From GCA-002050365 sp038235165 (GTDB lineage Bacteria; Acidobacteriota; Blastocatellia; Pyrinomonadales; Pyrinomonadaceae), in NCBI GenBank assembly GCA_038235165.1, contig JBBSUG010000003.1, positions 1-64,000 of the forward strand: 64,000 nucleotides of DNA. The letters run 5' to 3'. The translations under genes and the position numbers were made by a program. Positions 26,036 through 33,775 of this stretch are shown piece after piece; positions within the stretch are counted from its first letter, which is position 1; every line of letters begins with the position of its first letter. The notes beneath the pieces are model-generated. The model was not told the origin of the DNA. It worked only from the letters and a program-made list of their open reading frames with translations, and ran no database searches.

Positions 26036-27109
26036 ATGAGTTTTCTAACCGAATGGTTTTCCGGCGCAACGGCGAATGAAAAAACTTCACCTCCGATTTT
26101 GAGTAAAATACTCGAAACTTTGCGTGAAAGCGCGATTGTCGTCGGTGAAGATACGCGCATTTTTGCTTCAAATGCGGCGGCTTATGACGTTTTCGCCCGC
26201 CGGAACGGTACGCTGGAAAACAAACGTCTGAGCGAAGTGATCCGCGATTTGGCACTGCACGAAGCGTTTCGAAAAGCACTGGAAAACGGCGAATTGTCCG
26301 AACTCAAACTTGAAATTCCGGGCATTGAGAAACGCAAATTCGACGTTCACGTCGCGCCTCTCCAACTCGATAAAAAAAACGGAGCCATCGGCGTTTTCTA
26401 CGAAATTACGCAAATCGAACATCTTGAAAAAGTGCGGCAGGAATTTCTCTCGAACATTTCGCACGAGCTTCGCACGCCGCTGACTTCGATTTTAGCGTTC
26501 GTCGAAACGCTGGAAGACGGCGCGATTGACGACGAAGAAAATAATCAGCGTTTTCTCGGCGTAATTCGCAAAAATGCCCAGCGAATGCACCATTTGATTG
26601 ACGATATTTTAGAACTTTCAACCATCGAATCGGGCAGCATCAATTTACAGCTCAAACAAATAAACCTCTCTGCCCACATCGAAGAAGCTTTTACCAATCT
26701 TTCAACCAAAGCCAGTGAACGCCGCATCAAACTGGTCAATCGAGTTCCCGCCGAAGTGCTTGTTTTCGCCGATGTCGTCCGGCTCGAACAAATGCTGACG
26801 AATTTGATTGACAACGCCGTCAAATTTAACATCGAAGCGGGCAGCGTCATCGTCAGCCACACGGAAACCGACACGAAAGACATTATCGCCGTCGCCGACA
26901 CAGGCGAAGGTATTTCGAGCGAACATCTTCAGCGAATTTTCGAGCGATTTTACCGCACCGACCGCGCCCGTTCCCGCGAAATCGGCGGCACGGGACTGGG
27001 GCTGGCAATCGTCAAACATCTCGCCAGACTGCACGGCGGCGAAGTTTCCGTCGCTTCGACTCTCGCTAAAGGAACAATTTTTTCCGTTGACCTGCCTAAA
27101 TCTTCATAA
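26036..27109 (+). CDS. phoR: PhoR-like sensor histidine kinase, soluble
   Basis: The order is PAS-like domain (about 25-125), HisKA with H143 in NISHELRTPL, and HATPase with N-, G1- and G2-box motifs (LIDNAVKF, ADTGEGIS, GGTGLGLAIVK). There are no membrane segments or periplasmic loop, as in some PhoR kinases that sense through PhoU and the transporter. The gene follows phoB and should phosphorylate it. An orthologue of another OmpR-partner kinase cannot be excluded, but the context with phoU makes PhoR most likely. Confidence 0.85.
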   Translation: MSFLTEWFSGATANEKTSPPILSKILETLRESAIVVGEDTRIFASNAAAYDVFARRNGTLENKRLSEVIRDLALHEAFRKALENGELSELKLEIPGIEKRKFDVHVAPLQLDKKNGAIGVFYEITQIEHLEKVRQEFLSNISHELRTPLTSILAFVETLEDGAIDDEENNQRFLGVIRKNAQRMHHLIDDILELSTIESGSINLQLKQINLSAHIEEAFTNLSTKASERRIKLVNRVPAEVLVFADVVRLEQMLTNLIDNAVKFNIEAGSVIVSHTETDTKDIIAVADTGEGISSEHLQRIFERFYRTDRARSREIGGTGLGLAIVKHLARLHGGEVSVASTLAKGTIFSVDLPKSS

Positions 27110-27272
27110 GTGCGAAATTCCTTGATTACCGTATGCCTATCGGCAACCGCGTGAAAAAATTCCTGCCGCCGAATGCTGCTCAACCGCAAAATTATAATTC
27201 AATCTCTAATTTTTAATATTAAAGCGGTTTATACCAACTGCCGGATTTGTTCTTCCAAACATACTCAACGTG

Positions 27273-27281
27273 TGATATAAT
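27273..27281 (+). promoter_or_regulatory. Extended -10 promoter of the CarD-family gene
   Basis: TGATATAAT is a perfect extended -10 (TG-N-TATAAT) about 100 bases before the CarD-family start. No good -35 lies 17 bases upstream, which fits an extended -10 promoter. The transcript would have a leader of about 90 bases. Confidence 0.55.
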
Positions 27282-27377
27282 ACTAAAATCCTGACAGTTC
27301 TGCTCACCGCGAACTTTTGTGATCAGCTTGTTTCTCAAGGCGTTTGGTTTTTGAATTTTAAAAAGAAGGAGATAAAT

Positions 27378-27920
27378 ATGAATATGGAGATTAACATTGG
27401 ACAGAAAGTTGCTTACCCCAACCAGGGAATTTGTTTGGTTGAAGACATCGAAAACAAAAAAATCGGCGGCAATTCGATGAGTTTTTATGCGCTGCGGGTT
27501 CTAAGCGATAATTCAACGATTTTTGTGCCGACGGCAAATATTGAAAATGTCGGTATCAGACCAATTATCACATCAAAGCAATATAAAAATCTGGTCGTTA
27601 ATTTAGCCAAAGATTTCGATGATGTTTCCAGCGACTGGAAAGTTCGTTCACGCGAATATAACGAAAAATTGCAGTCGGGCGACGTTCTTGAAGCGGCTGA
27701 TGTTTTGAAAAAGCTGACCTTTTTGAGTCAGGAAAAGAAACTCTCCTTCCGCGAACAGACTTTATTGGAAAAAGCCAGATTTTTGATCGTCTCCGAAGTC
27801 ACCAACGCCGGACTCGCCGACGAGAGCAAAATCGAAGGCAAAATTACCGAATTAATCGGAAATGCCTGCACCAAACACCACGTTACCCAGCCGAGCGTGA
27901 TGTCATCAACGAGCCACTAG
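27378..27920 (+). CDS. CarD/CdnL-family transcription regulator
   Basis: The N-terminal 60 residues (IGQKVAYPNQGICLVEDIE...FYALRVLSDNSTIFVPTANIENVGIRPII) form the Tudor-like RNA-polymerase-interaction domain of CarD/CdnL/TRCF-RID proteins. A helical C-terminal domain follows (about 75-165). CarD proteins bind the beta subunit and stabilise open complexes at rRNA and other promoters. ATG 27378 is chosen because AAGGAG lies eight bases upstream. The last 15 residues are polar and probably disordered. It stands alone with its own extended -10 promoter. Confidence 0.85.
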   Translation: MNMEINIGQKVAYPNQGICLVEDIENKKIGGNSMSFYALRVLSDNSTIFVPTANIENVGIRPIITSKQYKNLVVNLAKDFDDVSSDWKVRSREYNEKLQSGDVLEAADVLKKLTFLSQEKKLSFREQTLLEKARFLIVSEVTNAGLADESKIEGKITELIGNACTKHHVTQPSVMSSTSH

Positions 27921-27945
27921 ATTGAAGGCAAAAGTTATAAAAGTT

Positions 27946-27992
27946 AAAGGATAAAGGCAGAAAGTGAGATTTATCTTCTGCCTTTATCCTTT
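27946..27992. terminator. Bidirectional repeat hairpin, CarD-family gene / queF
   Basis: AAAGGATAAAGGCAGAA (27946-27962) pairs perfectly with 27976-27992. Flanking AAGGCAAAAG-type units extend the match. The right arm overlaps the last codons and stop of queF, so the hairpin partly encodes the QueF C-terminus. Confidence 0.7.
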
Positions 27993-28409
27993 TGCCTTTG
28001 CAAAACTTGCTCTGACAACTGTCTTAATGTTGCCGCGAACGTGGAAATCACCTTCGATTTCGACTTGCAGCGGATCACACGCCTTAACGAAATCTTCTAA
28101 AATTATATTGATAACGTGTTCGTGAAAAACTTTTATTTCGCGGAACGAATTGATATACATTTTCAAACTTTTCAGTTCGATACAGCGTTCATTCGGGACA
28201 TATTTTAATTTTATCACGGCAAAATCGGGAAAATCCGAAAATGGGCAGATCGCCGTAAATTCGGGAATCTCGAAATCTATCCAAATCTCGCGCCCGACAT
28301 ACTCATATTTAAAGGTGTCGAGCGGGTAAAGGTTCATCTCTTCACGCGCTGTCGAGCGAATGTCGAGATTTTGCTGGTTGGTCGGTTGTAAATTTACTTC
28401 GTCAAACAT
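27984..28409 (-). CDS. queF: NADPH-dependent 7-cyano-7-deazaguanine reductase QueF
   Basis: QueF reduces preQ0 to preQ1 in queuosine synthesis. The single-domain 141-residue form has the catalytic cysteine in FTAICPFS (C55) and the family motif ELKSLKMYINSFR. The final residues FAKAKG are written by the repeat arm of the intergenic hairpin. No queC, queD or queE genes adjoin. It faces the CarD-family gene. Confidence 0.92.
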   Translation of the reverse strand: MFDEVNLQPTNQQNLDIRSTAREEMNLYPLDTFKYEYVGREIWIDFEIPEFTAICPFSDFPDFAVIKLKYVPNERCIELKSLKMYINSFREIKVFHEHVINIILEDFVKACDPLQVEIEGDFHVRGNIKTVVRASFAKAKG

Positions 28410-28470
28410 AATTGTATAAAATCCGAAACGGTAATTTTACAACAAAATTTCGCAGAATTGAACCGCACGG

Positions 28471-29271
28471 CTAAAATTTTAATTTTTTCGCCGCCGCCAA
28501 ATCCTTCACGCCCAAATTTTGCAGTTCATCGAGCAGATTAACAAAGATGTGCGCGGTGGCGCGGGCATCGTCCGTCGCGCGGTGATGATTAACCAATGAC
28601 ACGCGGTAATAATCGGCGACCGTGTTGAGCCGGTGATTTTCGATGTGCGGCAACAATTTGCGCGACATTTTGACCGTGCAGAGATGCTGATTTCCGACGC
28701 GGTAATCACGGTGAATTCTACCGATTTCGCTGTTCAAAAATTTCAGATCGAAATGCGCGTTGTGCGCCACCAAAATCGAATCGCCGATAAAATTTAGAAA
28801 ATCAGCGGCGACTTCGCTAAAGCGCGGGGCATCTTTGACCATCCGGTCGGTGATGCCCGTCAACTGCGAAATAAACATCGGAATCGGCGATTCGGGGTTG
28901 ACCAGCGTTTGAAATTCTTCCGTAATTACGCCTTTCTGCACGCGATATGCGCCGATTTCCGTAATCCGGCACGGCGGAGTTTTCGCGCCCGTCGTCTCCA
29001 AATCGAACACGACAAAATCCGTTTCGCCCAAAATTCGCTGTTCCAAATCCACTTCAATCAATTCCAAAACGTCGTCGTTCAAACGCAGCCGCGAATCCGT
29101 ATTGACCAGATCAGCCGCGAGAAGTTTCGCCAAACCCGGATCGGGCGCGGAAATTTTCATTACATAATCAACGACCTTAACCGCCGGGGCGCGTCCGCCG
29201 GATGAGCGCAAAAGTTGAATGGTTTCGCCGATCAGCAGAGAATCTGAAATTAAATTTGGATAAGGCGGCAT
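28471..29271 (-). CDS. DnaQ/PolC-like DEDDh 3'-5' exonuclease
   Basis: About residues 80-250 form an RNase-H-fold exonuclease with ExoI FDLETTG, ExoII HNAHFDLKFL and ExoIII HRATDDARATAHI, the DEDDh set of PolC or DNA polymerase III epsilon. The first 75 residues look like a small winged-helix domain (SDSLLIGETIQLLRSSGGRAPAV... ). Roles could be proofreading or repair. The gene is divergent from pyrE with 80 bases between starts. Confidence 0.87.
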   Translation of the reverse strand: MPPYPNLISDSLLIGETIQLLRSSGGRAPAVKVVDYVMKISAPDPGLAKLLAADLVNTDSRLRLNDDVLELIEVDLEQRILGETDFVVFDLETTGAKTPPCRITEIGAYRVQKGVITEEFQTLVNPESPIPMFISQLTGITDRMVKDAPRFSEVAADFLNFIGDSILVAHNAHFDLKFLNSEIGRIHRDYRVGNQHLCTVKMSRKLLPHIENHRLNTVADYYRVSLVNHHRATDDARATAHIFVNLLDELQNLGVKDLAAAKKLKF

Positions 29272-29342
29272 CTGTAACTGATTTTAGCGCGAAAAATCCA
29301 AATCGCAAGTTGAATGCAGACAACTTGCGTGTTTCGGCGCGA

Positions 29343-29348
29343 TATAAT
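29343..29348 (+). promoter_or_regulatory. TATAAT immediately before pyrE
   Basis: TATAAT lies only four bases before the ATG at 29352. If used, transcription would begin around 29354-29356, making the mRNA leaderless or nearly so, with ATG 29361 as the first complete start codon. No paired -35 was found. Confidence 0.3.
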
Positions 29349-29351
29349 TTA

Positions 29352-29936
29352 ATGATTGAGATGAATTCAGAACAAGTTTTAGAACATTTCAAATTGAGCG
29401 ACGCACTTTTAGAAGGGCATTTTATCTTGTCGAGTGGGTTGCACAGCCCGAAATATTTGCAATGTGCGTTGGCACTGCAATTTCCATCCGACGCGGCGAA
29501 ATTCGGCAGAGCGATTGCCGAACATTTTGCCGGTGTGGAAATCGAAACGGTTGCCTCGCCTGCCATCGGCGGTTTGATCATCGGTTTCGCCGTCGCGCAG
29601 GCGTTAAATGTCCGCTTTCTCTGGACGGAACGCGAAAACGGCGCGATGACGCTGCGGCGCGGTTTTTCGCTCAAAGAAAACGAAAAAATTCTTGTCGTCG
29701 AAGATGTCATCACGACCGGCGGTTCAACCCGCGAATGTATCGAAGCATTAGCGTCACGCGGCGCAAAAGTCGTCGGCGCGGCTTCGATTATTGACCGCTC
29801 AAACGGCACGGCGGATGTCGGCGTTCCGCGCATCGCGTTGGCGAGTTTGGATGTTCCGACTTACAAAACGGAAGACTGTCCGATGTGCGCGAACGGCGAT
29901 GAAGCCGTCAAACCCGGAAGTAGAACGACAAAATGA
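29352..29936 (+). CDS. pyrE: Orotate phosphoribosyltransferase
   Basis: PyrE joins orotate to PRPP in pyrimidine synthesis. The PRPP loop ILVVEDVITTGGSTRE and the N-terminal LSSGLHSPKYLQCALAL segment are typical, and about 195 residues is normal. ATG 29352 or ATG 29361 (MNSEQ) is the start; the frame is open to 29202 but that part overlaps the divergent exonuclease gene and is not family-like. The CPMCANGD tail near the C-terminus is seen in a subgroup of bacterial PyrE proteins. truA overlaps the stop by four bases. Confidence 0.9.
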   Translation: MIEMNSEQVLEHFKLSDALLEGHFILSSGLHSPKYLQCALALQFPSDAAKFGRAIAEHFAGVEIETVASPAIGGLIIGFAVAQALNVRFLWTERENGAMTLRRGFSLKENEKILVVEDVITTGGSTRECIEALASRGAKVVGAASIIDRSNGTADVGVPRIALASLDVPTYKTEDCPMCANGDEAVKPGSRTTK

Positions 29937-30685
29937 ATTTTAAGTTGTTAATTCAATACGACGGCACGGATTTTCACGGCTGGCAGGTTCAGGAAAATCA
30001 GCGCACGGTGCAGGGCGATCTCGAACGAACGTTGAGTTTGATCGAAGACGCGGATGTCGCTGTCGTCGGTTCGGGGCGTACCGATGCGGGCGTTCACGCC
30101 GAAGGTCAGGTTGCCAATGTGCATTTGAACCGGGCGTTTACAACTGACCGACTGCGCTTGGCGATCAACGGAAATCTGTGGCGCGACGTGCGGATTATGA
30201 ATGTTGAAAAAGCGAACGAAGATTTTCACGCGCGTTTTTCCGCCAAAGGCAAAACCTACGTTTACCGCGTCGTCAATGCGCCGGTGATCTCACCGTTCTG
30301 GCTGCGCTATGCCCACCACGAGGCGCGACCACTCGATGTCGGGCGGATGAACGAAGCAACCCGCTGGTTTTTAGGCAAGCACGATTGGACGGCATTTTCA
30401 GCCGCACGTTCCGACGCAGACACACGCGTACGAACAATTACGGAGTTCTCGGTCGAATCGTTTTGGGATTCCCGCGCCAACGCTTCGATCATCGAATTTC
30501 GCATCTCCGCCAACGGATTTCTGCGCTATATGGTACGTTCGATCATCGGCACAATGCTCGAAGTCGGGCGCGGCGAAAAAGATTTTGATACAATTCAAAC
30601 GGCAATCGTCGGCGGCGACCGAAGTTTAGCGGGAAAAACTGCACCGGCGCAGGGGTTGACTCTTCTGAAAGTTTATTACGAATAA
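29933..30685 (+). CDS. truA: tRNA pseudouridine(38-40) synthase TruA
   Basis: TruA converts uridines 38-40 of the anticodon arm to pseudouridine. The catalytic aspartate is D51 in GSGRTDAGVHA, and the late FLRYMVRSIIGTMLEVGRG motif is present. 250 residues is standard. The ATGA overlap with pyrE indicates translational coupling. Confidence 0.93.
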   Translation: MNFKLLIQYDGTDFHGWQVQENQRTVQGDLERTLSLIEDADVAVVGSGRTDAGVHAEGQVANVHLNRAFTTDRLRLAINGNLWRDVRIMNVEKANEDFHARFSAKGKTYVYRVVNAPVISPFWLRYAHHEARPLDVGRMNEATRWFLGKHDWTAFSAARSDADTRVRTITEFSVESFWDSRANASIIEFRISANGFLRYMVRSIIGTMLEVGRGEKDFDTIQTAIVGGDRSLAGKTAPAQGLTLLKVYYE

Positions 30686-30686
30686 A

Positions 30687-30986
30687 ATGCTTATTTATCA
30701 CATTGTTACACCCGAAGTTTGGGAAACATTCAAAGACAAAGAAAATTACCACGCGGCAAGTTTGGCGACTGAAGGCTTCATTCATTGCAGTTTCGCCGAA
30801 CAACTCGGCGGCGTTTTGCAGCGATATTATAAAGACGCGCGGAAAGTTTTGATTTTAACGCTCGATGCGGAAAAACTGACTTCAAAACCGGTCAATGAAC
30901 CTTCGACCAACAATGAAATTTATCCGCATATTTACGGGGAAATCAATAAATCGGCAATTGTAGATATTGAAGAAAAGGATATTTAA
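30687..30986 (+). CDS. DUF952 family protein
   Basis: The 99-residue protein matches the small DUF952 family: YHIVTPEVW at the start, ATEGFIHCSF in the middle and PHIYGEINKSAI near the end. Function is unknown; the fold resembles ADP-ribosyl/glutathione-type enzymes only loosely. It starts one base after the truA stop, so it is the third gene of the pyrE-truA unit. Confidence 0.82.
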   Translation: MLIYHIVTPEVWETFKDKENYHAASLATEGFIHCSFAEQLGGVLQRYYKDARKVLILTLDAEKLTSKPVNEPSTNNEIYPHIYGEINKSAIVDIEEKDI

Positions 30987-31070
30987 CCGCCGACTGGCGC
31001 GAATAAATGCAGATATTATTTGATTTTATCTGTGTAAATCCGTGTGCATCTGTGGTTAAATAACTATTCG

Positions 31071-31850
31071 ATGCACGATAATTTTGCCAAAATTATTAAA
31101 CCAAAATCCGCCGAAGCCGAACTGCTCGACGCGATTGATTTGGCGCGTTTGCCGCAGCATATTGCGATTATTATGGACGGCAACGGGCGTTGGGCGAAAC
31201 AGCGCAGCAAGCCGCGAATTTTCGGGCATCGCGCCGGTGCGGAATCAGTTCGTTCGATTTTGGACACCTGCGCCAGATTAAACATCAAAGCCGTCACGCT
31301 CTATGCTTTTTCGACCGAAAATTGGAAACGTCCCGAAGATGAAGTTGCCGGTTTGATGAAAATGCTGCGGCTTTTTTTGAAAAATGAACTGAAAACCGTT
31401 CACAAAAACAACATCAAATTTCAGGCAATCGGCGAAATAAGCGGTTTGTCGGAAGAACTGCAAAAACAAATCGTTGCGTCGTCGGAACACACGAAAAATA
31501 ACACGGGAACGATTTTGAGCGTCGCGCTCAACTACGGGGGACGCGCCGAGATTACGGAAGCGGCGAAAAATGCCGCGCGATTTCTGATTGAAAATGGCAA
31601 TTCGATTGACAATTTGTGCGAAGAAGACATCGAACGCCATCTTTACACGAATAATCTGCCCGAAGTTGACCTTTTGATTCGCACGAGCGGCGAATTTCGC
31701 ATTTCAAACTTTTTGTTGTGGCAATTGGCTTACAGCGAAATCTACGTCACGCCGACCCTGTTTCCCGATTTTCGCCGCGCGGAAATTTTCAAGGCGATTA
31801 TTGATTTTCAAAAACGCGAACGGCGATTTGGCGGAATCGAAAATAAATAG
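31071..31850 (+). CDS. uppS: Isoprenyl transferase (undecaprenyl diphosphate synthase)
   Basis: UppS makes the C55 lipid carrier for peptidoglycan and O-antigen. The catalytic aspartate D36 lies in IIMDGNGRWAK. FGHRAGAES, LYAFSTENWKRP and the late LLIRTSGEFRISNFLLWQLAYSE-type signature are intact. ATG 31071 (MHDNFAK) is preferred to the longer frame from 31044. cdsA follows five bases after the stop, the common uppS-cdsA order. Confidence 0.93.
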   Translation: MHDNFAKIIKPKSAEAELLDAIDLARLPQHIAIIMDGNGRWAKQRSKPRIFGHRAGAESVRSILDTCARLNIKAVTLYAFSTENWKRPEDEVAGLMKMLRLFLKNELKTVHKNNIKFQAIGEISGLSEELQKQIVASSEHTKNNTGTILSVALNYGGRAEITEAAKNAARFLIENGNSIDNLCEEDIERHLYTNNLPEVDLLIRTSGEFRISNFLLWQLAYSEIYVTPTLFPDFRRAEIFKAIIDFQKRERRFGGIENK

Positions 31851-31855
31851 TTTTT

Positions 31856-32710
31856 ATGAACAGTCGTTTAATAACTGCGCTTTTCGCGCTTCCGGTTTTA
31901 ATTTTATCAATTATTCTGCCCGTTTTTCTGCCGCAGTATCCGCAGGCGAACTGGCTTTTTGTAGTGATTGCCGCCGCCGCACTGACCGCCGGACTTTTCG
32001 AGTTTTACACGCTGACGAAAAAGCTCGAACTCAAAGCCGACGCTTCCATCGCTTATTTCGGTGCGACGCTGATGTTCGTCGCCTTTTTTTTCGACGCGCC
32101 CGCGCAGGCTCCTGATTTACTGCTTTTAACGACTGCGCTATTTTTAATTGCCGTTTTTATCACACAGACTTTTCGTTTTCAAAAAGATTTTTCCAAAATG
32201 CTGATCGGCATCGGTGTCACGATAACGGGCGTTTTTTACGTCGTATTTCTCGGCGGTTTTCTCGTTTCGATGCGCGTCGGGTTTGAAAATACGCTCGTGC
32301 TGAATCTTTCGACCAAACTTTTAGGTTATTTTTTTCTCGTCGTGATGGGTTCCGATGTCGGGGCTTATTACGTCGGCAAAAATTTTGGCAAACACAAACT
32401 CGCGCCGACTATTTCGCCGGGAAAAACTTGGGAAGGTTTTATCGGCGGTGTTTTATTGAGCGTTATTTTTGCTGCCCTTTCGACATTTTTATTTTTCCGC
32501 GAACTGCCTTACGCTGTTTCAATTCCGCTGGCAACTGTAATGAGTCTCGTCGGAGTCGGCGGCGATTTAGCGGAAAGTGCGATGAAACGCGGCGCGGGCA
32601 CGAAAGATGCGGCGAATATTCTGCCTGGACACGGCGGACTGCTTGACCGATTAGACAGTCTGCTTTTTAACGCGCCGATTCTTTATTATTTTGCGCGATT
32701 TTATTTTTAG
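31856..32710 (+). CDS. cdsA: Phosphatidate cytidylyltransferase CdsA
   Basis: CdsA makes CDP-diacylglycerol for phospholipid synthesis. About eight membrane helices fill 284 residues. The signature near the C-terminus reads SAMKRGAGTKDAANILPGHGGLLDRLDSL in outline, with the conserved KD, PGHGG and DR-D positions. It is coupled to uppS. Its last 44 bases overlap the convergent cysteine-cluster gene. Confidence 0.92.
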   Translation: MNSRLITALFALPVLILSIILPVFLPQYPQANWLFVVIAAAALTAGLFEFYTLTKKLELKADASIAYFGATLMFVAFFFDAPAQAPDLLLLTTALFLIAVFITQTFRFQKDFSKMLIGIGVTITGVFYVVFLGGFLVSMRVGFENTLVLNLSTKLLGYFFLVVMGSDVGAYYVGKNFGKHKLAPTISPGKTWEGFIGGVLLSVIFAALSTFLFFRELPYAVSIPLATVMSLVGVGGDLAESAMKRGAGTKDAANILPGHGGLLDRLDSLLFNAPILYYFARFYF

Positions 32711-33248
32711 ACTCGTTCGGGGACGGATTTACCAAACCCAGCCATACCGGCAGCGGCAGCCACGAGAAATCATTTTTATAAGTTCGTTTGTTTAATCTTT
32801 CAATTTTTTCTTCGACATTTTCCAACAATTCATCGGGCGGCAAATCCGCTTGATTTTCATAACAGGCATGAGCGATGCACGGCGCGGGTTTGCCTTCAAA
32901 ATGGACTAAACAGCCGATTTCCTTTTCAAACAGCGGACACGCGAAAGTTTTTGAAAAAGTGTCGCCCGAGGTTTTTAGATCATATTTTTCGACGGTCTCG
33001 GCGGCGCGGCGGTAAATTTCGCGCTGTTTTTCCTCGCTCAATCTCTCTAAAGTTTTACTAATAGCCACGGCTTCAAGTTTTGTAATATGAACATTGACGA
33101 AATGCGCGTCGAGACAGCACGCGCCCTTCGTGTCGCACGTCAGACAGTTTTTCGCGTTGTGTTCGTAATTGGTTGCGATGACTTGGCGAAAATTGTCTTT
33201 GATAATTTTAAGTTCTTTTAATGCTTTTGTTTGCGTCAGAGTTTTCAT
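32667..33248 (-). CDS. YkgJ-like cysteine-cluster protein
   Basis: The 193-residue protein has a CLTCDTKGACC cluster near residue 35 and further cysteines in FACPLF, GCLVHFEG and PCIAHACYE, the arrangement of the YkgJ/UPF0153 zinc- or iron-binding family. Function is unknown. Its 3' end overlaps the end of cdsA on the other strand by 44 bases, and it is divergent from bcp with about 55 bases between. Confidence 0.75.
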   Translation of the reverse strand: MKTLTQTKALKELKIIKDNFRQVIATNYEHNAKNCLTCDTKGACCLDAHFVNVHITKLEAVAISKTLERLSEEKQREIYRRAAETVEKYDLKTSGDTFSKTFACPLFEKEIGCLVHFEGKPAPCIAHACYENQADLPPDELLENVEEKIERLNKRTYKNDFSWLPLPVWLGLVNPSPNESKNKIAQNNKESAR

Positions 33249-33302
33249 CTTTTTTCCCGTGCCGTGTTACAATTCTATCAAATTATATCTGTGGAGAAAA
33301 TT

Positions 33303-33761
33303 ATGCTCAAAGAAGGTGACGACGCGCCTGATTTTACCGCCAAAAACCAAGCCGGTGAAGACATTAAACTTTCCGATATGCGCGGAAATAAAGTAGTTTT
33401 GTATTTTTATCCGAAAGATAATACTCCGGGCTGCACGAAAGAAGCGTGTTCGCTGCGCGACGGATTTTCGACGTTTGAGGAAAAAGGAATAAAAATTCTC
33501 GGTGTGTCAACGGACGATGAAAAATCGCATCAAAAATTTATCTCGAAATATGAACTGCCGTTCACATTGTTAGCCGACACTGACCACACGGTCGCTGAGG
33601 CTTACGACAGTTACGGCGAGAAAAAATTTATGGGAAAAACATACGACGGCGTTTTTCGCAAAACATTTTTGATTGACGAAACGGGAAAAATCGTCAAAAT
33701 TTTCAATAAAGTAAAAGTTGACGAACACGCTGACGAAGTTCTGGAAGCGTTTGGCGAATAG
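33303..33761 (+). CDS. bcp: Thioredoxin-dependent peroxiredoxin (Bcp/PrxQ)
   Basis: This peroxidase reduces hydroperoxides with thioredoxin. The peroxidatic and resolving cysteines are C44 and C49 in NTPGCTKEACSLRD, the PrxQ five-residue spacing. ATG 33303 has GGAG eight bases upstream and gives the canonical LKEGDDAPDFTAKN start. 152 residues is the family length. Confidence 0.93.
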   Translation: MLKEGDDAPDFTAKNQAGEDIKLSDMRGNKVVLYFYPKDNTPGCTKEACSLRDGFSTFEEKGIKILGVSTDDEKSHQKFISKYELPFTLLADTDHTVAEAYDSYGEKKFMGKTYDGVFRKTFLIDETGKIVKIFNKVKVDEHADEVLEAFGE

Positions 33762-33775
33762 ACGTATTAAAAGAA

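Noticed and set aside
29202..29351. N-terminal extension of pyrE by 50 residues
   Set aside because: It overlaps the divergent exonuclease gene start and does not resemble PyrE; the canonical start is ATG 29352 or 29361.
31005..31068. ATCTGTGTAAATCCGTGTGCATCTGTGG segment upstream of uppS as a small RNA or riboswitch
   Set aside because: It reads as a degenerate dispersed-repeat remnant with only weak pairing to the left; no defined fold or conserved riboswitch core is visible.
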